DNA of 64,000 bases from Mycobacterium kansasii ATCC 12478 (GTDB lineage Bacteria; Actinomycetota; Actinomycetes; Mycobacteriales; Mycobacteriaceae), in contig NC_022663.1 of assembly GCF_000157895.3 (NCBI RefSeq), positions 3,162,001 to 3,226,000 on the forward strand. The letters are read 5' to 3'. Under the pieces are notes generated by a model, which saw nothing but the letters and a program-made list of their open reading frames with translations, had not been told where the DNA came from and made no database searches. Made by a program: the position numbers and the translations under genes. Positions 1-9,695 of this stretch are shown piece after piece. Every line of letters begins with the position of its first letter. Positions within the stretch are counted from its first letter, which is position 1.

Positions 1-555
1 TTGCCCAACCTGCCCGGTCTGCCCGGTCTGCCGAGCTTCCCCGGCTTGCCAATCCCCGGATTCCCGAACCTGCCCGGGCTGCCCAGCATCCCCAACTTGT
101 TCCCCGGCTTACCGAGCCTGGGCGACTTGATCCCGGGAATCGGCAACCTCGGCAAGTTGCCGACGTGGACGGAGTTGGCCGCCCTGCCCGATTTCTTGGG
201 CGGCTTCGCGGGCCTGCCCAGTCTCAGCTTCAGCGACCTGATGTCGTTTGCCCAACTGCCGAACGTCAGTTCGCTCACGGCAACGATGGGTCAGCTGCAA
301 CACCTGGTGGCAGCCGGCGGTGGGCCGGGTCAGCTCGGCAGCATGGCCGGCCAACAGGCGCAGATGATCTCCTCGCAGGCCCAGCAGGGCGGCCAGCAGC
401 AACAGGCCACCCTCGTCAGCGACAAGAGGGAAGAAGACGAGGAAGGCGCGGCCGCTGGAGCCGGTGCCGAGCGCGCGCCGATCGACGCCGGAGCCGCCGG
501 CGGCCAGCAGCGGCAGGGTCCTCCGCCCAGGCCCGCGCCGAGTGGGCTGGTTTGA
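1..555 (+). CDS. espE: EspE, C-terminal part (cut by window edge)
   Basis: ESX-1 secretion-associated protein EspE; only the last 184 codons lie here and the true start is outside the window, so the TTG at position 1 is not a start. The visible part opens with a run of Leu-Pro-Gly/Phe-Pro-Gly repeats, then a Gln-rich stretch, and ends in an acidic, Ala-rich tail (VSDKREEDEEGAAAG at about residues 139-153 of the visible part) of the same style as the EspJ tail in this window. Identification rests on this tail and on position directly before espF and espG1, as in M. tuberculosis (Rv3864-Rv3865-Rv3866). Known for the family: cell-envelope or secreted ESX-1 protein. Its exact role is not visible from the sequence. 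Confidence 0.85.
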   Translation: MPNLPGLPGLPSFPGLPIPGFPNLPGLPSIPNLFPGLPSLGDLIPGIGNLGKLPTWTELAALPDFLGGFAGLPSLSFSDLMSFAQLPNVSSLTATMGQLQHLVAAGGGPGQLGSMAGQQAQMISSQAQQGGQQQQATLVSDKREEDEEGAAAGAGAERAPIDAGAAGGQQRQGPPPRPAPSGLV

Positions 556-632
556 TGCGCCTGCCACATGAAAGCCAAGCGCACCAAAGCCATAGCGAGT
601 AAAAAGAAGAACGTAGCGGAAAGGTCCACCCC

Positions 633-944
633 ATGACTGGAATACTCGGCGTCGTACCGTCCTTCCTGAAGGTACTGGCGGGTATGCAGAACGAAATCGC
701 CGGCCAACTCAAATCGGCCACCTCCGTGGTCGGTGGAGTCAGCCAGCGAGTCCAAATCACCCACGGTTCGTTCACGTCGAAATTCAACGACACGCTGCAA
801 GAGTTCGAGACGACCCGCAACAGCACCGGCACGGGCCTGCAAGGGGTCACCAGCGGGCTAGCCAACAATCTGATCTCGGCGGCCGGGGCTTACCTCAATT
901 CCGACCAAGGTCTGGCCGGCGTCATCGACAAGATCTTCGGTTGA
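633..944 (+). CDS. espF: EspF, ESX-1 secretion-associated protein
   Basis: Small 103-residue protein, the usual EspF length. It matches the known EspF sequence over most of its length, including the conserved HGSFTSKFNDTLQEFETTR region in the middle and the C-terminal VIDKIFG. The motif YLNSD near the C-terminus fits the YxxxD/E type VII secretion signal. The ATG start has a GGAAAGG ribosome site about 9 bases upstream. It lies 77 bp after espE and 1 bp before espG1, so the three are likely co-transcribed. In M. tuberculosis the paralogue EspC is secreted with EspA; a matching EspE-EspF pairing is inference from that. Confidence 0.95.
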   Translation: MTGILGVVPSFLKVLAGMQNEIAGQLKSATSVVGGVSQRVQITHGSFTSKFNDTLQEFETTRNSTGTGLQGVTSGLANNLISAAGAYLNSDQGLAGVIDKIFG

Positions 945-945
945 T

Positions 946-1797
946 ATGACCGGTCCGCTCGCTACCGGCCGCGCGGGCCTCGTCGACGACGTCGTCGGCG
1001 TCGAGGTCACCATCGATGGCATGCTGGTACTCGCGGACCGGTTGCACCTGGTCGATTTCCCAGTGGCGCTGGGCATCCGGCCGAACATCCCGCAAGACGA
1101 TCTGCGGGAAATCGTCTGGGACCAGGTGCGGCGTGACCTCACCGCGCAAGGCGTGTTGGACCACAACGGCTACCCGCATCCGACGGTCGCCTCGATGGTG
1201 GACACCCTGAGCCGGCCGGACCGCACCCTCGAAGCTCGCTGGTGGCGCCGCGATGTCGGCGGCGTCATGGTGCGATTTGTGGTGTGCCGCAAGGACGATC
1301 GCCATGTCATCGCGGTGCGCAACGGGGACCTGCTGGTGCTACAGCTGGTGGCTCCGCAGGTCGGCCTGGCTGGCATGGTGACCGCTGTGCTGGGTACGGC
1401 GGACCCCGCGAGCGTGGAACCGCTGACGGGCATCGCGAGCGAACTGGCCGAGTGCACCACCGCTGCTCAGCTGACCCGGTACGGCTTGGCGCCGACCGCG
1501 GCCCGCATCTACACCGAGATCGTGAGCAATCCGGACAGCTGGGTGGAAATCGTCGCGAGCCAACGCCATCCGGGGGGCACGACGACGCACACCAAGGCAG
1601 CCGCCGGTGTTCTCGACTCGGCGCACGGCAGGGTGGTCTCACTTCCCCGCATCGTCAGCGGTGAACTGTACGGCAGCTTTCTCCCGGGCACGCCGCAGAA
1701 CCTGCAGCTCGCGTTGGACGCCCTGGTGGAGCTTCTCCCCGCGGGCTCCTGGTTAGATCACGCCTCGGATCACACCCAAGCCTCCGCCCGAGGCTGA
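946..1797 (+). CDS. espG1: EspG1, PE/PPE-specific cytosolic chaperone of ESX-1
   Basis: Protein of 283 residues, full length for EspG1 (Rv3866). EspG proteins bind the tip of PPE partners in PE-PPE dimers in the cytosol and deliver them to their own ESX system; the expected clients here are PE35/PPE68. The N-terminal part (VDDVVGVEVTIDGMLVLADR) and the later beta-rich core match the EspG fold family, also seen in EspG2 in this window. The ATG lies one base after the espF stop, so translation is probably coupled. No anomaly seen. Confidence 0.93.
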   Translation: MTGPLATGRAGLVDDVVGVEVTIDGMLVLADRLHLVDFPVALGIRPNIPQDDLREIVWDQVRRDLTAQGVLDHNGYPHPTVASMVDTLSRPDRTLEARWWRRDVGGVMVRFVVCRKDDRHVIAVRNGDLLVLQLVAPQVGLAGMVTAVLGTADPASVEPLTGIASELAECTTAAQLTRYGLAPTAARIYTEIVSNPDSWVEIVASQRHPGGTTTHTKAAAGVLDSAHGRVVSLPRIVSGELYGSFLPGTPQNLQLALDALVELLPAGSWLDHASDHTQASARG

Positions 1798-1835
1798 CTG
1801 CTCAATCTCCGTCACGAGTCAGAAAGGGAGCCATA

Positions 1836-2378
1836 GTGGACCTGCCCGGGAACGACTACGTCAGCGACGATTTCGACGCCCTGGATTTCACCGCCGGCGC
1901 CGCCGAGGAATCCTCACTCGACGCGCTCGATGAGTACGCGCCGTCCGAGCCGGCGGACACCGGAGCCGACCTGGACGCCCTGCACGGGCTGACCGAGAAG
2001 GAAGAAGAGTCCGAGATCGAATCGTTCACGGTGACCAACCCGCAGGGCAGCGTGTCGGTCACGGCGATGATGGGCGGCATCATCCAGAAGATCACGGTGA
2101 CTGACAAAGCGTCGCGCATGACCGAATCAGGGCTTGCCGAGGAGATCTTCGTCATCGCCGACCTGGCCCGGCAGAAGGCCCGGGCAGCCCAGCACACCTT
2201 CATGATGGAGAGCATGAATGAATTGGCGGGCGACGGAGAGGAGGCGAATGCCCTGCTTCGCGAGTTCGTGGGGATGACGCTGAATTTGCCGACACCCGAA
2301 GAAGCCGCCGCGGCCGAAGCCGAGGTGTTCGCCACTCGCTATGAGGTCGATTACACCTCTCGGTACAACGAACGGTGA
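1836..2378 (+). CDS. espH: EspH, ESX-1 secretion-associated protein
   Basis: Protein of 180 residues with a GTG start preceded by an AGAAAGGGAG ribosome site. The N-terminal 60 residues are strongly acidic (many Asp/Glu). The remainder looks like a YbaB/EspL-type fold segment (VTNPQGSVSVTAMMGGIIQK), a class often found beside type VII genes. Matches EspH (Rv3867) by length and position between espG1 and eccA1. Published work on M. marinum links EspH to secretion of EspE/EspF; that role is taken from the family, not seen here. Confidence 0.9.
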   Translation: MDLPGNDYVSDDFDALDFTAGAAEESSLDALDEYAPSEPADTGADLDALHGLTEKEEESEIESFTVTNPQGSVSVTAMMGGIIQKITVTDKASRMTESGLAEEIFVIADLARQKARAAQHTFMMESMNELAGDGEEANALLREFVGMTLNLPTPEEAAAAEAEVFATRYEVDYTSRYNER

Positions 2379-2381
2379 TAC

Positions 2382-4103
2382 ATGACTGATCGCCTGGCCG
2401 GTCTGTTCGAAAGTGCCGTCGGCATGCTGCCGTTGTCAGAGGCACGGTCGCTGGACCTGTTCACCGAAATCACCATTGACGACGAGTCGGCGTGCGACGC
2501 GTGGGTCGGCCGGATCAGATGCGGTGACCTGGACCGGGTAACACTGTTCCGGGCCTGGTATTCACGCCGGAACTTCGGCCGATTGGCGGGTTCGGCGCAG
2601 ATCTCGATGAGCACCCTGGGCGCCAGAGTGCCCATCGGCGGCCTGTACGGAGATATCACCTACCCCGTCGCATCGCCACTGGCCATCACCATGGGTTTCG
2701 CCGCATCCGAAGCGGCCCAAGGCAATTACGCCGACGCCATGGAGGCCATCGAGGCCAGCGCCGTCGCCGGGTCCGAACATCTGGTGTCATGGCTCAAAGC
2801 CGTGATCTACGGCGCCGCCGAGCGGTGGACCGATGTGATCGACGAAGTCAAAAGCGGCGCCAAATGGCCGGACAAGTTCTTGGCCGGGGCCGCCGGGGTG
2901 GCGCACGGTGTGGCTGCGGCGAACCTGGGCTTGTTCACCGAAGCCGAACGCCGCCTCACCGAAGCCAACGACTCGCCGGCCGGTGAAGCATGCGCACGCG
3001 CCATCGCCTGGTATCTGGCCATGGCACGTCGCTCCCAGGGCAACGAAGACGCCGCGGTGGCGCTGCTGGAATGGTTGCAGACAACCCATCCGGATCCGAA
3101 AGTGTCAGCGGCGCTGAAGGATTCATCGTATCGTTTGAAGACGACGACGGCCGAGCAGATCGCCTCCCGCGCCGACCCGTGGGATCCGGGCAGCGTAGTG
3201 ACCGACAACACCGGCCGCGAGCGGCTGCTGGCCGAAGCCCAGGCCGAGCTGGACCGCCAAATCGGACTCACCCGCGTCAAGGCCCAGATCGAGCGGTACC
3301 GCGCGGCGACCATGATGGCCCGGGTTCGGGCCGCCAAGGGGATGAAGGTCGCCCAGCCCAGCAAGCACATGATCTTCACCGGGCCGCCCGGTACCGGCAA
3401 GACCACGATCGCCCGGGTGGTGGCCAACATTCTGGCCGGTTTGGGCGTGATCGCCGAACCCAAGCTAGTCGAGACTTCGCGCAAGGACTTCGTCGCCGAA
3501 TACGAAGGGCAGTCCGCAGTCAAGACCGCCAAGACGATCGATCAGGCCCTGGGCGGCGTGCTGTTCATCGACGAGGCCTACGCACTGGTGCAGGAGCGGG
3601 ATGGGCGCACCGACCCGTTCGGGCAGGAGGCGATGGACACGCTGCTGGCCCGCATGGAAAACGACCGGGACCGGCTGGTGGTGATCATCGCCGGTTATAG
3701 TTCGGACATCGACCGGCTGCTGGAAACAAACGAGGGCCTGCGGTCCCGCTTCGCCACCCGCATCGAGTTCGACACCTACAGCCCCGAAGAGCTCCTGGAG
3801 ATCGCGAAAGTCATTGCCAATGCCAATGATTCGACGCTGAGCGCCGAAGCCGCCGACGAGTTCCTGCGGGCCGCCAAAATGCTGCACGAGCGGACGTTGC
3901 GCGGCCGCCCAGCCCTCGACATCGCCGGGAACGGCCGCTACGCACGGCAATTGGTCGAAGCCGCCGAGCAATACCGGGACATGCGTCTGGCGCAGGGCAT
4001 CGACATCGAATCTCTGGATGTGGACCGGCTGCAAGAGATCAACGGCGCAGACATGGCCGAGGCGATCGCCTCTGTGCATGCGCACCTCAACATGAGAGAG
4101 TGA
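2382..4103 (+). CDS. eccA1: EccA1, cytosolic AAA+ ATPase of ESX-1
   Basis: Protein of 573 residues, the normal EccA1 length. The first ~280 residues form a TPR-like helical domain. The C-terminal AAA+ domain has Walker A GPPGTGKT at about 334-341 and Walker B LFIDE at about 394-398. EccA proteins are hexameric cytosolic ATPases thought to release EspG chaperones from substrates. The ATG lies 3 bp after espH and the stop lies 3 bp before eccB1, a tight operon. EccA2 in this window is its ESX-2 paralogue. Confidence 0.97.
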   Translation: MTDRLAGLFESAVGMLPLSEARSLDLFTEITIDDESACDAWVGRIRCGDLDRVTLFRAWYSRRNFGRLAGSAQISMSTLGARVPIGGLYGDITYPVASPLAITMGFAASEAAQGNYADAMEAIEASAVAGSEHLVSWLKAVIYGAAERWTDVIDEVKSGAKWPDKFLAGAAGVAHGVAAANLGLFTEAERRLTEANDSPAGEACARAIAWYLAMARRSQGNEDAAVALLEWLQTTHPDPKVSAALKDSSYRLKTTTAEQIASRADPWDPGSVVTDNTGRERLLAEAQAELDRQIGLTRVKAQIERYRAATMMARVRAAKGMKVAQPSKHMIFTGPPGTGKTTIARVVANILAGLGVIAEPKLVETSRKDFVAEYEGQSAVKTAKTIDQALGGVLFIDEAYALVQERDGRTDPFGQEAMDTLLARMENDRDRLVVIIAGYSSDIDRLLETNEGLRSRFATRIEFDTYSPEELLEIAKVIANANDSTLSAEAADEFLRAAKMLHERTLRGRPALDIAGNGRYARQLVEAAEQYRDMRLAQGIDIESLDVDRLQEINGADMAEAIASVHAHLNMRE

Positions 4104-4106
4104 ACC

Positions 4107-5549
4107 ATGGGGCTTCGCCTCACCACCAAGGTTCAGGTCAGCGGCTGGCGCTTCCTGCTTCGCCGCCTCGAGCACGCCATCGTGCGGCGCGACACCCGCA
4201 TGTTCGACGACCCGCTGCAGTTCTACAGCCGTTCGGTCGGGCTCGGCATCGTCATCGCGGTCTTGATCCTGCTCGGGGCTGGGCTGCTGGCCTTCTTCAA
4301 ACCCCAGGGAAAGCTCGGCGCCAGCAGCCTTCTCACCGACCGGGCGACCAACCAGCTGTATGTGATCGTGTCGGGACAGTTGCACCCCGTCTACAACCTG
4401 ACCTCGGCGCGGCTGGTGCTGGGCAACCCGGCCAGCCCCGCCACCGTGAAGTCCTCGGAACTGAGCCGGATGCCGTTGGGTCAGACCATCGGGATCCCCG
4501 GCGCCCCTTACGCCACACCGGTTTCCGGGGACACCACCTCGACGTGGACCCTGTGCGACACCGTCGTCCGGCCCGGCGCCGCCTCCGCCGCGGTTCAGAC
4601 GTCGGTCCTGGTGATGCCGTTGCTGATCGATTCGTCGATAAACCCGATCGAGGCCAACGAGGCAACGCTGGCTACCTACCAGGGTCAAACCTGGATCGTC
4701 ACCGCCAAGGGTCGCCACTCGATCGACCTCAGCGACCGGGCCCTCACCTCCGCCATGGGGATCCCCGTCACCGCCCAGCCGGTCCCGATGTCGGAGGGCA
4801 TGTTCAATGCCCTGCCCGCGATGGGCGCCTGGCAGCTGCCGCCCATACCCGGCGCGGGAACACCGAATACCCTTGGGCTACCGGATGATCTGGTGATCGG
4901 CTCGGTATTTCAGATCCACACCGACAAAGGGCCGCAATACTACGTGGTGCTGCCCGACGGCATCGCCGCGGTGAACGCGACAACGGCGGCCGCGCTGCGT
5001 GCGACCCAGTCGCACGGACTCGTGGCACCGCCGGCGGTCGTGCCGAGCCTGGTCGTGCGCATTCCCGAACGCGTTTACGACTCACCGCTGCCCGCCGAGC
5101 AGCTCAAGATCATGTCCCGGCCGGACGAACCCACCCTGTGCTGGATGTGGGAACGCCGAGCCGGAGATCAGTCGCCGAAGACGACGGTGCTGTCCGGACG
5201 GCATCTGCCGATCCCGCCGCCGGCCATGAACAGCGGTATCAAGCAGATCCAGGGCACCGCAACGGTGTACATCGACGGTGGCAAGTTCGTCCAGTTGCAG
5301 TCCCCGGATCCCCGCTACGGCGAATCGATGTATTACATCGACCCGGAGGGGGTGCGGTACGGGGTCCCCAACGCCGATTCCGCCAAGGCACTGGGCCTGG
5401 GTTCCCCGAAAACCGCTCCCTGGGAGGTGGTTCGGCTGCTGGTTGACGGGCCGGTGCTGTCCAAAGACGCTGCCCTGTTGGAGCACGAAACGCTTCCCGC
5501 CGATCCGAGTCCACGAAAAGTTCCCGCCGGAACACCCGGAGCCCCCTGA
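4107..5549 (+). CDS. eccB1: EccB1, membrane core component of ESX-1
   Basis: Protein of 480 residues with a short cytosolic N-terminus, one transmembrane helix at about residues 47-69 (LGIVIAVLILLGAGLLAFF) and a large periplasmic part with the repeat-type fold of EccB (R1-like repeats, CDTVV and CWMWE cysteines that can form a disulphide). With EccC, EccD and EccE it builds the secretion channel in the inner membrane. Stop and next start overlap (eccCa1 begins on the last base of this gene), showing translational coupling. Confidence 0.97.
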   Translation: MGLRLTTKVQVSGWRFLLRRLEHAIVRRDTRMFDDPLQFYSRSVGLGIVIAVLILLGAGLLAFFKPQGKLGASSLLTDRATNQLYVIVSGQLHPVYNLTSARLVLGNPASPATVKSSELSRMPLGQTIGIPGAPYATPVSGDTTSTWTLCDTVVRPGAASAAVQTSVLVMPLLIDSSINPIEANEATLATYQGQTWIVTAKGRHSIDLSDRALTSAMGIPVTAQPVPMSEGMFNALPAMGAWQLPPIPGAGTPNTLGLPDDLVIGSVFQIHTDKGPQYYVVLPDGIAAVNATTAAALRATQSHGLVAPPAVVPSLVVRIPERVYDSPLPAEQLKIMSRPDEPTLCWMWERRAGDQSPKTTVLSGRHLPIPPPAMNSGIKQIQGTATVYIDGGKFVQLQSPDPRYGESMYYIDPEGVRYGVPNADSAKALGLGSPKTAPWEVVRLLVDGPVLSKDAALLEHETLPADPSPRKVPAGTPGAP

Positions 5550-7786
5550 TGACGACGAAGAAATTTACCCCGACCATCACTCGCGGCCCGCGGCTGACCC
5601 CGGGCGAGATCAGCCTCACGCCGCCCGACGATCTCGGTATCGACATTCCGCCCTCGGGCGTGCAGAAGGTGCTGCCCTACGTGATGGGTGGCGCCATGCT
5701 CGGCATGATCGCGATCATGTTCGCCGGCGGTAGGCAGCTGTCGCCCTACATGCTGATGATGCCGCTGATGATGATCGTGATGATGGTCGGCTCCCTGGCC
5801 GGGGGTTCCGGCGGCGGTGGCAAGAAGGTGCCGGAAATCAACGCCGACCGCAAGGAATATCTGCGTTACCTGGCCGGGCTCCGCGGTCGGGTGACGTCCT
5901 CGGCCACCTCACAGGTGGCGTTCTTCGGCTACCACGCCCCGCATCCCGACGATCTGCTGTCGCTCGTCGGCACCCAGCGGCAGTGGTCGCGGCCGGCGAA
6001 CAGCGACTTCTACGCGGCCACCCGGATCGGCATCGGCGACCAGCCGGCGGTGGATCGATTGCTGAAACCGGCCGTCGGCGGCGAATTGGCCGCGACCTCC
6101 GCGGCACCGCAACCGTATCTCGAGCCGGTCAGCCACATGTGGGTGGTCAAGTTCCTGCGCACCCATGGGCTGATCCACGACTGCCCGAAACTGCTGCAGT
6201 TGCGCACCTTTCCCACGATCGCGATCGGCGGTGCGCGGCCGGGCGCCGACCGGCTGCTGACGGCCATGATCTGCCATCTGGCGGTGTTCCATCCGCCGGA
6301 CCTATTGCAGATCCGGGTCCTCACCGACGATCCGGAGGACCCCGATTGGTCCTGGCTCAAATGGTTGCCGCACGTTCAGCATCAGACGGATACCGACGCC
6401 GCCGGGCCGGTCCGGATGATCTACACGCGCCCGGATGGTCTGGCCGACCTGGCCGCGCGCGGGCCGCACGCTCCCGACACGCTTCCTACCGGCCCCTATG
6501 TCGTCGTCGTGGACCTCACCGGCGGCAAGGCCGGTTTCCCGCCCGACGGCCGGGCCGGTGTCACGGTGCTCACCCTGGGCAACCACCGCGGCTCGGCTTA
6601 CCGCATCCGGGTCGCCGAGGACGGGACCGCTGACGACCGGCTGCCGGGCCAGCAGTTTCGCCTGGTGACCTCGGTCGCCGACAGCATGTCACCGCAGGAA
6701 GCGGCCCGTCTTGCCCGCAAGCTGGCCGGCTGGTCGATCACGGGCACGATCCTGGACAAGACGTCACGCGTCCAGAAGAAGGTCGCAACCGAATGGCATC
6801 AACTGGTGGGCGCCAAGACCGTCGAGGAGATCACCCCCTCCCGCTGGCGGATGTACACCGACACCGACCGTGATCGACTCAAGATTCCCTTCGGCCACGA
6901 ACTCAAGACCGGCAACGTCATGTACCTGGATATCAAGGAGGGTGCGGAGTTCGGCGGCGGGCCGCACGGGATGCTGATCGGCACCACAGGGTCCGGGAAA
7001 TCCGAATTTCTGCGGACGCTGATCCTGTCGTTGGTGGCCATGACCCACCCGGATCAGGTCAACCTGCTGCTCACCGACTTCAAAGGCGGCTCGACATTCC
7101 TGGGAATGGAAAAGCTTCCGCACACCGCCGCCGTCATCACCAACATGGCCGAGGAAGCCGAGCTGGTGAGCCGGATGGGCGAGGTGTTGACCGGCGAACT
7201 GGACCGCCGCCAGTCGATTCTGCGCCAGGCCGGGATAAAGGTCGGCGCGTCCGGCGCCCTTTCCGGAGTCGCCGAGTACGAGAAATACCGGGAACGCGGG
7301 GCCGATCTTCCACCATTGCCAACACTTTTCGTGGTCGTGGACGAGTTCGCCGAGCTGCTGCAAAGTCATCCCGACTTCATCGGCCTGTTCGACAGGATCT
7401 GCCGGGTGGGCCGATCGCTGCGGGTGCACCTGCTGCTGGCCACCCAGTCGCTGCAGACCGGCGGTGTTCGCATCGACAAGCTGGAACCCAACCTGACCTA
7501 CCGAATCGCGTTGCGCACCACCAGCTCTCATGAGTCCAAGGCGGTGATCGGGACTCCGGAAGCGGTCTACATCACCAACAAAGAGAGCGGTGTCGGGTTC
7601 CTGCGGGTGGGCATGGAAGACCCCGTCAAGTTCAGCACCTTCTATATCAGCGGGCCGTATGTTCCGCCGGCGGGGGTCGACGCCAATGGCGACGGCAGCA
7701 AGGCCGGTCCGCAGATTCCCAAGCAGGCCTTGCGAATCCGACCGTTCACCGCGGCCCCGATGCTCGAGGAGGCCTTGACGTCGTGA
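5549..7786 (+). CDS. eccCa1: EccCa1, membrane-anchored FtsK/SpoIIIE ATPase subunit of ESX-1
   Basis: Protein of 745 residues. Two transmembrane helices lie at about 39-59 and 67-84, followed by a DUF-type stalk and the first FtsK-like ATPase domain with Walker A GTTGSGKS at about 478-485 and Walker B VVVDEF near 595-600. In ESX-1 the EccC motor is split in two genes, unlike EccC2 in this window, which is one chain of 1405 residues. It powers secretion and, with EccCb1, recognises the C-terminal signal of EsxB. It overlaps eccCb1 by 4 bp. Confidence 0.97.
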   Translation: MTTKKFTPTITRGPRLTPGEISLTPPDDLGIDIPPSGVQKVLPYVMGGAMLGMIAIMFAGGRQLSPYMLMMPLMMIVMMVGSLAGGSGGGGKKVPEINADRKEYLRYLAGLRGRVTSSATSQVAFFGYHAPHPDDLLSLVGTQRQWSRPANSDFYAATRIGIGDQPAVDRLLKPAVGGELAATSAAPQPYLEPVSHMWVVKFLRTHGLIHDCPKLLQLRTFPTIAIGGARPGADRLLTAMICHLAVFHPPDLLQIRVLTDDPEDPDWSWLKWLPHVQHQTDTDAAGPVRMIYTRPDGLADLAARGPHAPDTLPTGPYVVVVDLTGGKAGFPPDGRAGVTVLTLGNHRGSAYRIRVAEDGTADDRLPGQQFRLVTSVADSMSPQEAARLARKLAGWSITGTILDKTSRVQKKVATEWHQLVGAKTVEEITPSRWRMYTDTDRDRLKIPFGHELKTGNVMYLDIKEGAEFGGGPHGMLIGTTGSGKSEFLRTLILSLVAMTHPDQVNLLLTDFKGGSTFLGMEKLPHTAAVITNMAEEAELVSRMGEVLTGELDRRQSILRQAGIKVGASGALSGVAEYEKYRERGADLPPLPTLFVVVDEFAELLQSHPDFIGLFDRICRVGRSLRVHLLLATQSLQTGGVRIDKLEPNLTYRIALRTTSSHESKAVIGTPEAVYITNKESGVGFLRVGMEDPVKFSTFYISGPYVPPAGVDANGDGSKAGPQIPKQALRIRPFTAAPMLEEALTS

Positions 7787-9555
7787 CCAATACCGAGACA
7801 CGCACGTTGCGCGAGGTCATCCTGGACCAACTCAGCACCGCCGAGTCGCGGGCGTACAAGATGTGGCTGCCACCGCTGACCGATCCCACACCGCTCGACG
7901 AGCTGGTCGCCCGCGACCGGCGCCAACCGCTGCGCTTCGCCCTGGGTATCATGGACGAACCGCGCCGCCACCTCCAGGACGTCTGGGGAGTCGACGTATC
8001 CGGCGCCGGCGGGAACATCGGTATCGGCGGCGCACCGCAGACCGGGAAGTCCACCTTGCTGCAGACGCTGGTGATGTCGGCGGCTGCCACCCACTCACCG
8101 CGCAATGTCCAGTTCTATTGCATCGACCTCGGCGGCGGCGGTCTGATCTATCTGGAAAACCTGCCGCACGTCGGCGGGGTGGCCAGCCGCTCCGAGCCCG
8201 ACAAGGTCAACCGCGTGGTCGCCGAGATGCAATCCGTGCTGCGGCAACGAGAAACCACCTTCAAGGAACACCGGGTGGGCTCTATCGCCATGTACCGGCA
8301 GCTGCGTGACGATCCGAACCAGCCCGTCGCGGCCGACCCTTATGGTGACGTATTTCTGATCATCGACGGGTGGCCGGCCTTCGTCAGCGAGTTTCCCGAC
8401 CTTGAATTGCAGGTCCAGGACCTGGCGGCACAGGGGCTGTCGTTCGGTGTGCACGTGATCATCTCGACGCCGCGGTGGACGGAGCTGAAGTCACGGGTCC
8501 GTGACTACCTGGGCACCAAGATCGAGTTCCGACTCGGCGACGTCAACGAAACCCAAATCGACCGGATTGCCCGGGAGATCCCGGCGAATCGTCCGGGCCG
8601 GGCAGTGTCGATGGAAAAGCACCACTTGATGATCGGGGCGCCCAGGTTGGATGGGGTGCACAGCACCGAGAACCTGGTGGAGGCGATGACCGCGGGGGTC
8701 GCGCAGATCGCGGCCCAGCACACCGACCAGGCGCCGCCGGTCCGGGTCCTGCCCGAGCGGATTCACCTGTACGAGCTCGACCCGAACCCGCCCGGGCCGG
8801 AGTCCGATTACCGCACTCGCTGGGAGATCCCGATCGGGTTGCGCGAGACGGACCTGTCGGTGGCACACGCGCACATGCATTCGAACCCGCACCTGTTGAT
8901 CTTCGGTGCGGCCAAGTCCGGCAAGACCACCATTGCCCACGCCATCGCCCGGGCTATCTGTGCCCGCAACAGTCCCGATCAGGTGCGATTCATGCTCGCG
9001 GACTACCGCTCGGGCCTGCTTGACGCGGTGCCCGACAGCCACCTACTGTCCGCCGGTGCGATCAACCGCAACAGCGCAAGCCTGGACGAGGCGGTCAAGG
9101 CCCTGGCAGTCAACTTGAAGAAGCGGCTGCCGCCCACCGACCTGACGACGGCACAATTGCGCTCGCGTTCGTGGTGGAGCGGATTCGATGTCGTGCTCCT
9201 GGTCGATGATTGGCACATGATTGTGGGTGCCGCCGGCGGCATGCCCCCAATGGCACCACTGGCACCGTTATTGCCGGCTGCGACAGATATCGGGCTGCAC
9301 ATCATTGTGACCTGCCAGATGAGCCAGGCATACAAGGCGACCATGGACAAGTTCGTGGGCGCAGCATTCGGGTCGGGCGCCCCCACAATGTTCCTTTCGG
9401 GCGAGAAGCAGGAATTCCCGTCGAGCGAGTTCAAGGTCAAGCGGAGGCCCCCTGGCCAGGCATTTCTGGTCTCACCGGAAGGCAAAGAGGTCATCCAGGC
9501 CCCCTACATCGAGCCTCCAGAAGAAGTGTTCGCAGCACCCCCAACCCCCGGTTAA
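7783..9555 (+). CDS. eccCb1: EccCb1, cytosolic FtsK/SpoIIIE ATPase subunit of ESX-1
   Basis: Protein of 590 residues, GTG start overlapping eccCa1 (GTGA). It holds two further ATPase domains: the first with APQTGKST around residues 84-91, the second with Walker A GAAKSGKT at 375-382 and Walker B VVLLVDDW further on. In the family, the last domain binds the C-terminal tail of EsxB and so brings the EsxA-EsxB dimer to the channel. It is followed by a 140-bp AT-richer spacer before PE35, where a new promoter is likely. Confidence 0.97.
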   Translation: MTNTETRTLREVILDQLSTAESRAYKMWLPPLTDPTPLDELVARDRRQPLRFALGIMDEPRRHLQDVWGVDVSGAGGNIGIGGAPQTGKSTLLQTLVMSAAATHSPRNVQFYCIDLGGGGLIYLENLPHVGGVASRSEPDKVNRVVAEMQSVLRQRETTFKEHRVGSIAMYRQLRDDPNQPVAADPYGDVFLIIDGWPAFVSEFPDLELQVQDLAAQGLSFGVHVIISTPRWTELKSRVRDYLGTKIEFRLGDVNETQIDRIAREIPANRPGRAVSMEKHHLMIGAPRLDGVHSTENLVEAMTAGVAQIAAQHTDQAPPVRVLPERIHLYELDPNPPGPESDYRTRWEIPIGLRETDLSVAHAHMHSNPHLLIFGAAKSGKTTIAHAIARAICARNSPDQVRFMLADYRSGLLDAVPDSHLLSAGAINRNSASLDEAVKALAVNLKKRLPPTDLTTAQLRSRSWWSGFDVVLLVDDWHMIVGAAGGMPPMAPLAPLLPAATDIGLHIIVTCQMSQAYKATMDKFVGAAFGSGAPTMFLSGEKQEFPSSEFKVKRRPPGQAFLVSPEGKEVIQAPYIEPPEEVFAAPPTPG

Positions 9556-9695
9556 GATTATTTCAATCGCGGCGAGGAGGTCCCGAGACCGCGGTAATCG
9601 GAGCCCAGCGCGGTGCTCATCGTCGGGGTTTGTTTCCGGCTATAACTAAACGGTTTAACGGCTAGACGGTAAATACCAGGAGAAGAAGTCGGCAA

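Noticed and set aside
3465..4718. 417-codon minus-strand open frame opposite eccA1/eccB1
   Set aside because: Antisense reading of two well-supported genes; Gly/Arg/Gln-rich composition typical of GC-rich shadow frames.
6764..7801. 345-codon minus-strand open frame opposite eccCa1
   Set aside because: Shadow of eccCa1; no family likeness.
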